Assembly: GCA_018660685.1 (NCBI GenBank)
Contig: JABJJW010000023.1
Coordinates: 62,001-126,000, forward strand
Direction of reading: 5' to 3'
Origin: Flavobacteriales bacterium
GTDB lineage: Bacteria > Bacteroidota > Bacteroidia > Flavobacteriales_G > Salibacteraceae
DNA: 64,000 nt
Shown here: positions 18,207 through 25,791 of the stretch, one piece after another
How positions within the stretch are numbered: position 1 is the first letter of the stretch
Layout of the letters: every line of letters starts with the position of its first letter
Translations under genes and position numbers: made by a program
Notes under the pieces: generated by a model
What the model was told of the DNA's origin: nothing
The model's database searches: none
What the model saw: the letters and a program-made list of their open reading frames with translations, nothing else

Positions 18207-19159
18207 TTCCCGATAACCGTAATGAAAGACTTAGTCTTTCGACCTTTGTATTGGACTCCGTCGTAATCGAACGCCATGATAATGAAGTAAACTGTGTGAG
18301 TGCCTTCTAGCGTTTTTCCTTTTGTATCAGTTCCACACCAGCGGAACATTGGATCTTTTGTTCTCTCAAGAAGTACTCCTTCCCGTGTAAAGATTTCGAT
18401 TTGAAATTCTGCCACATTGTTCATGTATGGCAATTCGAAACAATCGTACAAACCTCCTTTTCCTGGAGCAATGGTAATGTTTCCATCTTCAGGTATTCCT
18501 AAATCAACCATTGAAATAGCCTCAACTTGTTGCTCATGGTTCGTCGGAGTTTCTTCGTTCAATCCAGGCTCTTCCTCGTTGGCCGTTTTATTTGCCTCTC
18601 CGCCCTCATCAGTACTTTGACCAGTCGCAGCCTCGTCTTTCTGCGGTTCAGACTTAACGGGCTCACCTTCAGTCACATTGTTCATTTCAGGAGTGGTCTC
18701 ATCTACTTCTGAACTCGGAGTTGTTCCAACGACCAGTTCCGAAATCTCTTCTCCGGAGGCAATCTCTTCAAAGTTTACTATCTCAATTTCCGTCGTCACA
18801 AATTCTGTCGTTGCTTCAATCTCAGCAATGACACGCTTAGCTTCATCCCGCGTGATTGTATCCGCTGTTGGCTTTTGATCAACATCCGCTGCTACGTGTT
18901 CAACCTTATCGTTGGCAGAAATAACTTCTTGGTTTTGGTATTGGATCTCTCCAATTACAGCTACGGTACAAAGAGCGGCAACAATTGCCGCAGAGGTAAG
19001 GCTCATTGCCAAACTGGACGAACCAGCAGCCGCAGAAGCTCCAGCACCAGCAGAAATCGAAGCCTGAACTCCTGTCCAAACATTCGGATTCACCGGCATC
19101 TCGTGGTTAGCGAGTCCTTCGCGAAATAGATCTTCGATATTCGATCCTTTAATTGCCAT
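18203..19159 (-). CDS. Single-pass membrane protein paired with an ECF sigma factor, gliding-type C-terminal domain
   Basis: 318 residues. Residues 1-45 are a short cytosolic part (IEDLFREGLANHEMPVNPNVW), then one membrane segment at about 48-70 (LAMSLTSAAIVAALCTVAVIG), then an acidic low-complexity stretch (90-215), and a compact C-terminal domain of about 95 residues. That last part (VAEFQIEIFTREGVLLERT, FRWCGTD, GTHTVYFIIMAFDYDG) resembles the gliding-motility-associated CHU_C/FlgD-like Ig domains found at the ends of T9SS cargo. The gene abuts the ECF sigma gene without a gap. An anti-sigma role is inferred from position and topology; no ZAS/zinc motif is visible. Confidence 0.7.
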   Translation of the reverse strand: MAIKGSNIEDLFREGLANHEMPVNPNVWTGVQASISAGAGASAAAGSSSLAMSLTSAAIVAALCTVAVIGEIQYQNQEVISANDKVEHVAADVDQKPTADTITRDEAKRVIAEIEATTEFVTTEIEIVNFEEIASGEEISELVVGTTPSSEVDETTPEMNNVTEGEPVKSEPQKDEAATGQSTDEGGEANKTANEEEPGLNEETPTNHEQQVEAISMVDLGIPEDGNITIAPGKGGLYDCFELPYMNNVAEFQIEIFTREGVLLERTKDPMFRWCGTDTKGKTLEGTHTVYFIIMAFDYDGVQYKGRKTKSFITVIGN

Positions 19160-19693
19160 TTAAATATTCTCTCGTTCTACGATAATATTCATCAAATATG
19201 TCCGCGCCTTGCGGAACTGTGTCTTTGAAGTGCTTTCTGTTACTCCTAACTGCTCAGCTATTTCCTGATGAGAATAACCTTCGATGGCGAACATGTTAAA
19301 AACAGTTCTATATCCCGGAGGCATCTCTTCAATCAGCTTCATCATCTCCTCAACTCTCAACTTGCTTACAGATTTCTCATCATCGCCAGCTAGATATTCT
19401 GCTTCCGAAATGTCCGTGTCAAGTTTCATTTTATTTGCTTTTCGCAAAAAATCCAATGAGGTATTGACCATCGTTCGGCGTATCCAACCTTCAAAACTTC
19501 CTTCACGCTTAAATGCGCCAAGATGTTTGAATACTTTGACGAATCCATCTTGCAAGATGTCTTCAGCACTTTCATTATCCCCAGCATATCGATAGCACAC
19601 TGCCATCATCTTGCCGGAAAATCTGTCAAACAACGCTTTTTGTGCCCTTTGATCTCCTTCCAAACACTTATCAATAAGCTCGTCGTCGGTCAT
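19160..19693 (-). CDS. RNA polymerase ECF-type sigma factor
   Basis: 177 residues from ATG 19693; upstream in-frame codons are not sigma-like. Region 2 is visible in ALFDRFSGKMMAVCYRYAGD and AEDILQDGFVKVFKHL (residues 20-60), with GWIRRTMVNTSLDFLRK following, and region 4 is PPGYRTVFNMFAIEGYSHQEIAEQLGVTESTSKTQFRKAR (about 125-165). This is the sigma-E/SigW-like pattern. The stop codon directly abuts the start of the membrane partner at 19159, so the pair is cotranscribed and probably works as a sigma/anti-sigma or signalling unit. Confidence 0.9.
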   Translation of the reverse strand: MTDDELIDKCLEGDQRAQKALFDRFSGKMMAVCYRYAGDNESAEDILQDGFVKVFKHLGAFKREGSFEGWIRRTMVNTSLDFLRKANKMKLDTDISEAEYLAGDDEKSVSKLRVEEMMKLIEEMPPGYRTVFNMFAIEGYSHQEIAEQLGVTESTSKTQFRKARTYLMNIIVERENI

Positions 19694-19848
19694 TGGGTCC
19701 AAAACAAATGAATAGATGCAAGTTTTCGTGAAAAAGTTGTCTGCGACACAAAATATTCTTTGGCGGTTCAAGTTTAAGGGTTGAAAATCTTGAGATTTGG
19801 AACTACCAAGCCTCATCCAGAGTTTTACTTTTACCGCACATTAAGCGC

Positions 19849-20853
19849 ATGAAAATCTCCGCATCGCTCTATTCAAGCAAAGACGTAGCACTAAAAGATC
19901 TAGTGGAAGAACTGGATCAACATAAAATCGACTTCTTTCATATCGACAGCCGTGATGATGAGAGCGTCTTTGATGACATTGCAAAGATTCGAACGTATAG
20001 TTCAACGCCCATTGACCTTCATCTTATCAGTGCAAATCCTGAGAAGTATTTTGATAGGATCAACGAATTGAAGGTTGACCATGTCACGCTTCAGTTTGAG
20101 GATTTAAATGGCTATGAATATACCGGTGGTTTGAATTCAGACATGGGACTGTCCATTGTGTCAAACACTCCAATCAGCGCTCTTGAGGGTCAGTTTGAAC
20201 ACTACGATTTCATCTTGTTCATGGCTACTACGCCTGGTGAAAGCGGAGGTCAATTCGATAAAATCAACTTCCGAAAAATTCGTGAGTTTAGAAAGATGTT
20301 TCCTGGCAAAAGCATCCATGTGGATGGTGGAGTGAATGACGAGGTAAGCTTCATACTTCGGAATATGGGAGTGCGAGTTTCCGTCGTCGGATCATACTTA
20401 TTTCGTGATCAGTCTGTTGGTGCAGCCTTGCTAAATTTAAAAACACACGAAATCGACAGTCATTTTCAGGTGGCCGATTTCATGAGAACTCGAACTGAGA
20501 TTCCGTTGTTGAATCGATCGCAAAGAGGATTGAAAGATGTGCTCCAAAGCATCGAAGAACATAAGCTAGGATTTACAATATTGGAAGACGAACAAAATCA
20601 ATTAGAAGGAATTGTGAGCAATGCTGATTTGCGCCGTGAGTTACTTGCCCACGTGGATAATCCGTCGGACATCACCGTTGAATCAATGATTAACAGAAAT
20701 CCCATTTCCGTAAACGAAACGAGCACGGTTGAAGACATGCTTAAGCAAATTCGACAATTCACTTTCCCAATAAATTACCTCCCGGTGGTGGATTCGAACA
20801 ATCGCGTTACCGGCGTAGTTTCTTTCCTCAATCTTGTCAAAGGCGAATTATGA
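19849..20853 (+). CDS. Ribulose-phosphate 3-epimerase-like barrel fused to a CBS domain pair
   Basis: 334 residues. Residues 1-200 follow the ribulose-5-phosphate 3-epimerase barrel: the metal ligands appear to be kept (H and D in FFHIDSRD, H in DLHLISANPEKYFD, D in VDGGV), and MATTPGESGGQ matches the phosphate loop usually seen as NPGFGGQ. Residues about 205-334 form two CBS domains with MRTRTEIPLLN, LGFTILEDE, VSNADLRREL and LPVVDSNNRVTGVVS, closely like the CBS pair of the arabinose-5-phosphate isomerase KdsD. I know no standard protein with this combination. First gene of a run with 4-base overlaps into DAHP synthase and a KdsC-like phosphatase. Epimerase activity and adenosyl-nucleotide control are inferred. 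Confidence 0.8.
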   Translation: MKISASLYSSKDVALKDLVEELDQHKIDFFHIDSRDDESVFDDIAKIRTYSSTPIDLHLISANPEKYFDRINELKVDHVTLQFEDLNGYEYTGGLNSDMGLSIVSNTPISALEGQFEHYDFILFMATTPGESGGQFDKINFRKIREFRKMFPGKSIHVDGGVNDEVSFILRNMGVRVSVVGSYLFRDQSVGAALLNLKTHEIDSHFQVADFMRTRTEIPLLNRSQRGLKDVLQSIEEHKLGFTILEDEQNQLEGIVSNADLRRELLAHVDNPSDITVESMINRNPISVNETSTVEDMLKQIRQFTFPINYLPVVDSNNRVTGVVSFLNLVKGEL

Positions 20854-21848
20854 TTATTCACACTAAAGATTCTACTTCAGGACAACGAGTTGAAGAGATA
20901 ACGAAAGCTCTCAAAGCTATTTCCTTCGAACAAGAAGGATCACATGTCGTTGTAACCAGCTCTTCTCTCAAAGAAGTCCCATCACAATATGCGGACGACA
21001 TCGAGGACTATTGGGTCATGGATACGGATATCCAATTAGCCAGCAATAAATATCGCGGTGAACGCCGAGAGGTTCGGTTAGGTAAACTCAAAATCGGTGG
21101 TGCTACCTCCAACACCATGGTCATAGCTGGCCCTTGTTCGGTGGAATCTGAGGAACAAATTGAACAGAGTGCTTCATTTATGAATTCACTTGATGTTCAT
21201 GGATTCAGAGGGGGTGCGTTCAAACCACGAACTTCTCCCTATTCTTTTCAAGGCATGGGTGTCGACGGCCTTAAACTGCTCGGCAAGATGCGTGAGAAAT
21301 ACGGTTTTGTAATTTTTAGCGAGGTTCGAGATGCTACACACGTCGATGATGTCATTGAGCATGCTGATGTCATTCAGATTGGCGCAAAAAGCATGTACGA
21401 TCACGGCATACTTCGGGCTTGTGCCAAAACCACAAAGCCAGTGATGATCAAAAGAGGATTTGGGACTACGTTACAAGAGTTTGTGCAGGCGGCAGAATTT
21501 ATCCTGAGTGGTGGTAACCCAAATGTCATTTTATGCGAGCGCGGAATTCGAACCTTTGAGACCAAGACGCGATTCACACTCGATCTGTGTGGAGTGGCCT
21601 GGCTGAAGGAAAACACAAATCTCCCAATCATCCTTGATCCTTCTCATGCGCTTGGCTACCGATATGGAATATCCGATTTAAGTAAGGCCTGCATGGCGAT
21701 GGGGATTGATGGACTGCTCATTGAGGTACATCCAAATCCCGCAGTGGCTAAAAGTGACGCTTCTCAGCAACTTCATCATGAGCAATTTGAACAACTGCTC
21801 AGAGAGCTGGAGCCAGTGGCCAACGCCGTAAACAGAAACCTCGTTTGA
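20850..21848 (+). CDS. 3-deoxy-7-phosphoheptulonate synthase, type I-beta
   Basis: 332 residues. Residues 1-85 form the ferredoxin-like N-terminal domain found in some type I-beta enzymes; the barrel follows with IAGPCSVES (about 92-100), GFRGGAFKPRTSPYSFQG, SEVRDATHVD, QIGAKSMYDHGIL, KRGFGTTLQEF and the metal/PEP residues in LDPSHALGYR and IEVHPNP. This is the DAHP synthase rather than the KdsA pattern. It normally condenses PEP with erythrose 4-phosphate to start aromatic synthesis. There is no fused chorismate mutase. Overlaps of 4 bases on both sides tie it to the RPE-CBS and phosphatase genes, which is not a standard shikimate context. Confidence 0.88.
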   Translation: MIIHTKDSTSGQRVEEITKALKAISFEQEGSHVVVTSSSLKEVPSQYADDIEDYWVMDTDIQLASNKYRGERREVRLGKLKIGGATSNTMVIAGPCSVESEEQIEQSASFMNSLDVHGFRGGAFKPRTSPYSFQGMGVDGLKLLGKMREKYGFVIFSEVRDATHVDDVIEHADVIQIGAKSMYDHGILRACAKTTKPVMIKRGFGTTLQEFVQAAEFILSGGNPNVILCERGIRTFETKTRFTLDLCGVAWLKENTNLPIILDPSHALGYRYGISDLSKACMAMGIDGLLIEVHPNPAVAKSDASQQLHHEQFEQLLRELEPVANAVNRNLV

Positions 21849-22489
21849 ACCAGTTCCTAGAAAATATAGACTACATCAGAAGTCAAGATTCTAGTTTTCC
21901 TGTACTCGACACCAATTCGACCTGGGAAGAAATTACAACTGCTTTTGACGAGTCCAGCTACGATCTGTCCAACGCTCTGCAATACAACTTGAACGCGCAA
22001 GCACTCAACTGGAACTCGATCAAGCTGGTGCTACTTGATGTTGACGGCGTAATGACCGAAGGAGGAATGTTTTATACCGAGTCCGGAGATGAGTTTAAAC
22101 GCTTTGACACCAAGGATGGAATGGCCATCAAACATGGAATGAAATCTGGAATTGAATTTGGAATAATCTCCTCTGGAATCAACACTCAGATTATTGAGCA
22201 TCGGGCTCAAATGTTTGGCATCGAACGGGTTTACGTCGGAACAGAAAAGAAGCTTGCCATCGCCGAAAAATGGCTCGAAGAAATGAACCTCGAATGGCAA
22301 AATGTCGGGTACATCGGAGACGATGTCAACGATATTCAGCTGTTTGATCGAGTGGGAATCTGCGCAGCACCATCCGATGCTACCAATCCAATCAAAGAAG
22401 CATCTGATTTTGTCTTAAATAGCACCGGTGGGCACGGCTGCATTCGTGAATTCATGCGATATCATCCTGAACTAAAGGGGCAGTTGTGA
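21845..22489 (+). CDS. KdsC-like HAD phosphatase with N-terminal extension
   Basis: 214 residues from a TTG start that overlaps the upstream stop (TTGA). Residues 1-57 are an extra N-terminal region of unknown role. The HAD core then shows LLDVDGVMTEGG (catalytic D64 and D66 by count), IISSG, the KKLAIAEKW lysine and GDDVNDIQLFDRVG, the exact layout of KDO-8-phosphate phosphatase and related sugar-acid phosphatases. GGHGCIREFM near the C-terminus is also KdsC-like. Substrate unknown: KDO 8-phosphate is possible, but the neighbouring DAHP synthase suggests another 3-deoxy-ulosonate phosphate. Next gene start overlaps by 4 bases. Confidence 0.85.
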   Translation: MNQFLENIDYIRSQDSSFPVLDTNSTWEEITTAFDESSYDLSNALQYNLNAQALNWNSIKLVLLDVDGVMTEGGMFYTESGDEFKRFDTKDGMAIKHGMKSGIEFGIISSGINTQIIEHRAQMFGIERVYVGTEKKLAIAEKWLEEMNLEWQNVGYIGDDVNDIQLFDRVGICAAPSDATNPIKEASDFVLNSTGGHGCIREFMRYHPELKGQL

Positions 22490-23184
22490 GTGGTAAACTA
22501 ATCATCATTCCAACGCCCATTGGGAACCTCGACGACATCACACTTCGGGCACTTGAAATTCTAAAGACGGCCGACGCAATACTCTGTGAAGACACTCGAC
22601 ACAGCTCGAAACTGTTGAAGCATCACGGGATTGAAAATAAGTTGATGCCCTTCCACCAACACAATGAACACAAGGCATTGGAATCTACATTGAATAGGAT
22701 AAATACCGGTGATGTGTTGGCCCTCATTTCTGATGCTGGAACCCCAGGAATCAGCGACCCTGGTTTCATGCTCGTGAGAGGTGCGATAGCAGCCGATCTT
22801 GAAGTTGAGGTGTTGCCTGGCCCTACCGCCCACATTACCGCTTTAGTGGGATCAGGACTGCCCTCAGAAAAATATGTATACCTCGGCTTTCCGCCCCAAA
22901 AGAAAGGAAGACAGACTTTTTGGAAATCCTTGTCCGAACAAGATTTCACGATGGTGATTTACGAAAGCCCACATCGTATTCTAAAAGCTCTAAATGAAGC
23001 AAAGGAAGTTTTGGGAATTGAACGACTTGGGTGCGTTGCACGAGAGTTGAGCAAAATCCATGAAACGTATCATCGTGGCAAATTACATGAGCTAGCAGAA
23101 GCGTGTGAACAAACCCCATTCAAAGGCGAAATCGTTCTCATATTAGAAGGTAAAGCCCATTTCGAAAAACGTCAAAAAGCATGA
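22486..23184 (+). CDS. rsmI: 16S rRNA 2'-O-ribose C1402 methyltransferase RsmI
   Basis: 232 residues beginning at GTG 22486. Tetrapyrrole-methylase-fold enzyme that methylates the ribose of C1402 in 16S rRNA with S-adenosylmethionine. Signature motifs are IIPTPIGNLDDITLRAL (residues 6-22), CEDTRHSSKLL, ALISDAGTPGISDPG, VLPGPTAHITALVGSG and YESPHRI, and RELSKIHETYHRG near residue 190. It overlaps both neighbours by 4 bases, so it is transcribed with the RPE-CBS/DAHP synthase/phosphatase genes without obvious functional link. Confidence 0.95.
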   Translation: MSGKLIIIPTPIGNLDDITLRALEILKTADAILCEDTRHSSKLLKHHGIENKLMPFHQHNEHKALESTLNRINTGDVLALISDAGTPGISDPGFMLVRGAIAADLEVEVLPGPTAHITALVGSGLPSEKYVYLGFPPQKKGRQTFWKSLSEQDFTMVIYESPHRILKALNEAKEVLGIERLGCVARELSKIHETYHRGKLHELAEACEQTPFKGEIVLILEGKAHFEKRQKA

Positions 23185-24206
23185 AGGCAGTTGTACTGGT
23201 GAGAGAAGGTCAGGCTGATCAAGCCTTTGAACTTCGTGACATTCCGAAACCAAGCCCCGCTTCACATGAGGTGCTCATAAAAGTAAGTCACTTCGGGTTG
23301 AATTTCGCTGATGTAATGTCGAGAAACGGTAAGTATAATGATCGTCCAGAGCTGCCATGTGTGCTTGGCTATGAAGTGGTTGGCACGATAGAAGCTCTCG
23401 GTTCAGATGTTAGTTCATTTAGTATTGGAGACAGAGTTGTAAGTCTGGTTCAATTTGGAGGCTACGCAGAATATGCAGCGGCAAATTCCCAAGGTGTACT
23501 GAAACTGGGAGACAACGAAGACGCTGCCGAAGCGACAGCATTGGCTACGCAGTATTGCACTGCATGGCTCAGCGCCTGCATGATGATCAATTTGAGAAAG
23601 GGAGACCGGGTTCTAATCCACGCAGCTGCCGGTGGTGTTGGAACTGCTCTTGTGCAAATTGCCAAATGGAAGGAATGCGAAATATTTGGCACTGCAAGTC
23701 AGCCCGACAAAATGGACTATCTCCGAGAACAGGGAGTGGATCACCCAATCAATTACAAAGAATCTCGGTTTGAGGAAGAAGTCCAAAATCTTTTAGGTGA
23801 CAAGAGGTTAGATGCAGTTTTTGACCCCGTGGGCGGAGCCAATTTTAAGCGCTCTCTTAAGCTTCTCGGATCTGGTGGCAGGATCGTCACATTTGGCGCG
23901 AGCGATTGGGCTTCATCGAAAGGGAGTTTCATCGACAAGCTTCGTTTGGCATTTGGGTTCGGGTTCCTCCACCCTATTGCGTTGTTGATGAAGTCAAAAT
24001 CAGTCATCGGGGTTAACATGCTCCGGATAGGTGAAAATCGTCCTGATTATGTGAAGGCGGCTTTTGAAGAAGTCATGGTTCACTACCGAAACGGAACGCT
24101 CAAACCAACAATAGATTCAGTTCATCACGTAGAGGACATCCAAAAAGCCCATGAATTGCTCGAAAATCGGAGTACGAAGGGAAAGGTCGTCGTCCGCTGG
24201 AATTAA
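23181..24206 (+). CDS. NADPH:quinone reductase-like zinc-independent alcohol dehydrogenase family protein
   Basis: 341 residues of the medium-chain dehydrogenase superfamily. The N-terminal catalytic part has SHFGLNFADVMSRNGKY and LGYEVVGTI; the nucleotide-binding motif is IHAAAGGVGTALVQIA near residue 150, and QVDHPINY-like spacing follows. The catalytic and structural zinc cysteines of true alcohol dehydrogenases are absent, which places it with quinone oxidoreductase/VAT-1-type reductases. The natural substrate cannot be read from sequence. Last gene of the plus-strand run; its end overlaps the convergent epimerase by 4 bases. Confidence 0.85.
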   Translation: MKAVVLVREGQADQAFELRDIPKPSPASHEVLIKVSHFGLNFADVMSRNGKYNDRPELPCVLGYEVVGTIEALGSDVSSFSIGDRVVSLVQFGGYAEYAAANSQGVLKLGDNEDAAEATALATQYCTAWLSACMMINLRKGDRVLIHAAAGGVGTALVQIAKWKECEIFGTASQPDKMDYLREQGVDHPINYKESRFEEEVQNLLGDKRLDAVFDPVGGANFKRSLKLLGSGGRIVTFGASDWASSKGSFIDKLRLAFGFGFLHPIALLMKSKSVIGVNMLRIGENRPDYVKAAFEEVMVHYRNGTLKPTIDSVHHVEDIQKAHELLENRSTKGKVVVRWN

Positions 24207-25117
24207 AATGTAAATCTTCCTTTAAATTCAGTCAGTCTTTCGAGAAGTGATTTCCCTTTGTGAAACTGCGGTCCAAGGTTGCCATTGACCAAGTCGACTT
24301 TCAGCTCTCTCAGTTTCATATTATGATTGATGAATATTGTCTCCAAATCTGGATACAATTCTTTGAGCGCAAGAGCAATTTCATTTATCTCATAGTTCTG
24401 GCCCACTAAATTGTAGGTCCCTGGATCAATCTCTGATCCGAGCATTGCTCCCAATACTGACTGAACGGTTTCAATAAAAACAAATGGACGGTGCTGATTG
24501 CCATTGCCATGAATATTGATTTTTCCATTGAAGTTGGCTTCAAATAGCAACTTGTTAATCACCGCATCGAAGCGCATGCTCTTGTTGTATCCATAAACAT
24601 TCCCACATCGCACAACGAACACTTCTTTCTTTTCCGCGAGACGACGCACGTGTTCCTCCCCACGCATTTTTGAGATCCCATAGAACGTTCGGGGATTCAA
24701 TTCAGACTCGAGCGTTTTTTCGTTCTCTCCAGATCCGTATACCGAAACGCTACTCACATATACCAGTTTCGCAGCATCACTTTCTTCGACTGCATAACAC
24801 ACCTCGGCGGTCCCCCAGTGATTGACTTGCTCAAATAAGTGCGCATCCTGATCCGCGAATGGCGTTGTCACTTTGGCTGCCAAATGGAAGACTACATCAG
24901 CTTTCGCTATAGCTCTTCTCAGGTTTCGACTATCGAGTATGTCGCCCTCGATAAATTTGAATCGGTGATCTAACTTCTGAAAACCCATAAACAGATTGTA
25001 GTTGTGTCTGCTCAGGTTGTCATAGACAACAATCTCTTCAACTTGGTCATTGGACATCAGCTCAGCACACAATGCTGTGCCGATATAACCTGCCCCGCCT
25101 GTAATCAATACTTTCAT
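24203..25117 (-). CDS. NAD-dependent epimerase/dehydratase (extended SDR)
   Basis: 304 residues. The Rossmann motif TGGAGYIGTAL (residues 6-16) and the catalytic YGISK (Y and K of YxxxK, near 147-151) with SSVSVYGSGE before it define an extended short-chain dehydrogenase acting on a nucleotide sugar. HRPFVFIETV near residue 210 is also typical. The exact sugar is unknown. It follows the CysH gene with a 4-base overlap, so sugar modification and sulphur reduction genes are expressed together; a link to sulphated or amino surface sugars is only speculation. Confidence 0.87.
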   Translation of the reverse strand: MKVLITGGAGYIGTALCAELMSNDQVEEIVVYDNLSRHNYNLFMGFQKLDHRFKFIEGDILDSRNLRRAIAKADVVFHLAAKVTTPFADQDAHLFEQVNHWGTAEVCYAVEESDAAKLVYVSSVSVYGSGENEKTLESELNPRTFYGISKMRGEEHVRRLAEKKEVFVVRCGNVYGYNKSMRFDAVINKLLFEANFNGKINIHGNGNQHRPFVFIETVQSVLGAMLGSEIDPGTYNLVGQNYEINEIALALKELYPDLETIFINHNMKLRELKVDLVNGNLGPQFHKGKSLLERLTEFKGRFTF

Positions 25118-25791
25118 TTACTTACCAATTCAGTATGAAGGCCACACTCTGTCTTTGATTGGCCCAACCATCGTCCATCCCTTTCCTCTCCCAGGGTAGG
25201 TTTAAGTGTGCACGGCTCACAACCAATGCTCATATAACCTTGGTTATCCAAAGGATAACGAGGAAGGTTCATTTCAGTAATGTATTCCCATATCTCCTTA
25301 CGAGACCAATCCAACATGGGATGATACCGCATTCCTCCTTGAGGAGTGTTTTCAATAGAATTTAAATTTTTTCTGTTTGCATTTTGATCTGCTCGAACTC
25401 CATTCACCCATACGTCGAACTGAGCAAGCAGAGGCTGCATGGGTTGAGTCTTGTTGAGAAAACAACAATAGTCCGGATCTGAAGTGAAATAAAGATTTCC
25501 CTGTGCATTTCTCTGCTGAGACTTCGGCACGTGAGATTCAATGTTCTTTAAAGTGAGATCGAACTCTTTTGCGACCTTATCTCGAAAAGCAAGCGTTTCA
25601 GGGAAGTGGAATCCAGTCTGGATAAAGTAGACGGGTAAATCTGCAACGCTCCTGCCCAAGATGTGAAGCATCGGTAGGCTATGCGTTTGAAATGATGAAG
25701 AGGCAAACAGACTTTTTTTGTCATCTTGAAAATCCGCAATCTGTCGATGAATCAGCTGGACTTTATGGTCAAGATTTGAGCTTAGTCCCAT
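25114..25791 (-). CDS. Phosphoadenylyl/adenylyl-sulfate reductase family protein (APS reductase type, CysH)
   Basis: 225 residues. Assimilatory reductase releasing sulphite from APS with thioredoxin. The catalytic cysteine motif ECGLH is at the C-terminus (about 216-220). The iron-sulphur cysteines expected in APS-specific enzymes are present as a CC pair (DYCCF, near residue 109) and C-x2-C (GCEPC, near 191). FIQTGFHFPETL and YHPMLDWSRKEIWEYI are family motifs. The remaining sulphate assimilation genes (cysD, cysN, cysI) are not in the window; instead it sits between an epimerase and an iron-binding lipoprotein with short overlaps, an unusual setting. Confidence 0.88.
   Translation of the reverse strand: MGLSSNLDHKVQLIHRQIADFQDDKKSLFASSSFQTHSLPMLHILGRSVADLPVYFIQTGFHFPETLAFRDKVAKEFDLTLKNIESHVPKSQQRNAQGNLYFTSDPDYCCFLNKTQPMQPLLAQFDVWVNGVRADQNANRKNLNSIENTPQGGMRYHPMLDWSRKEIWEYITEMNLPRYPLDNQGYMSIGCEPCTLKPTLGEERDGRWLGQSKTECGLHTELVSK

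Noticed and set aside
19694-19816. 41-codon upstream extension of the ECF sigma factor frame
   Set aside because: Not sigma-like; ATG 19693 starts the normal region 2 with standard spacing.
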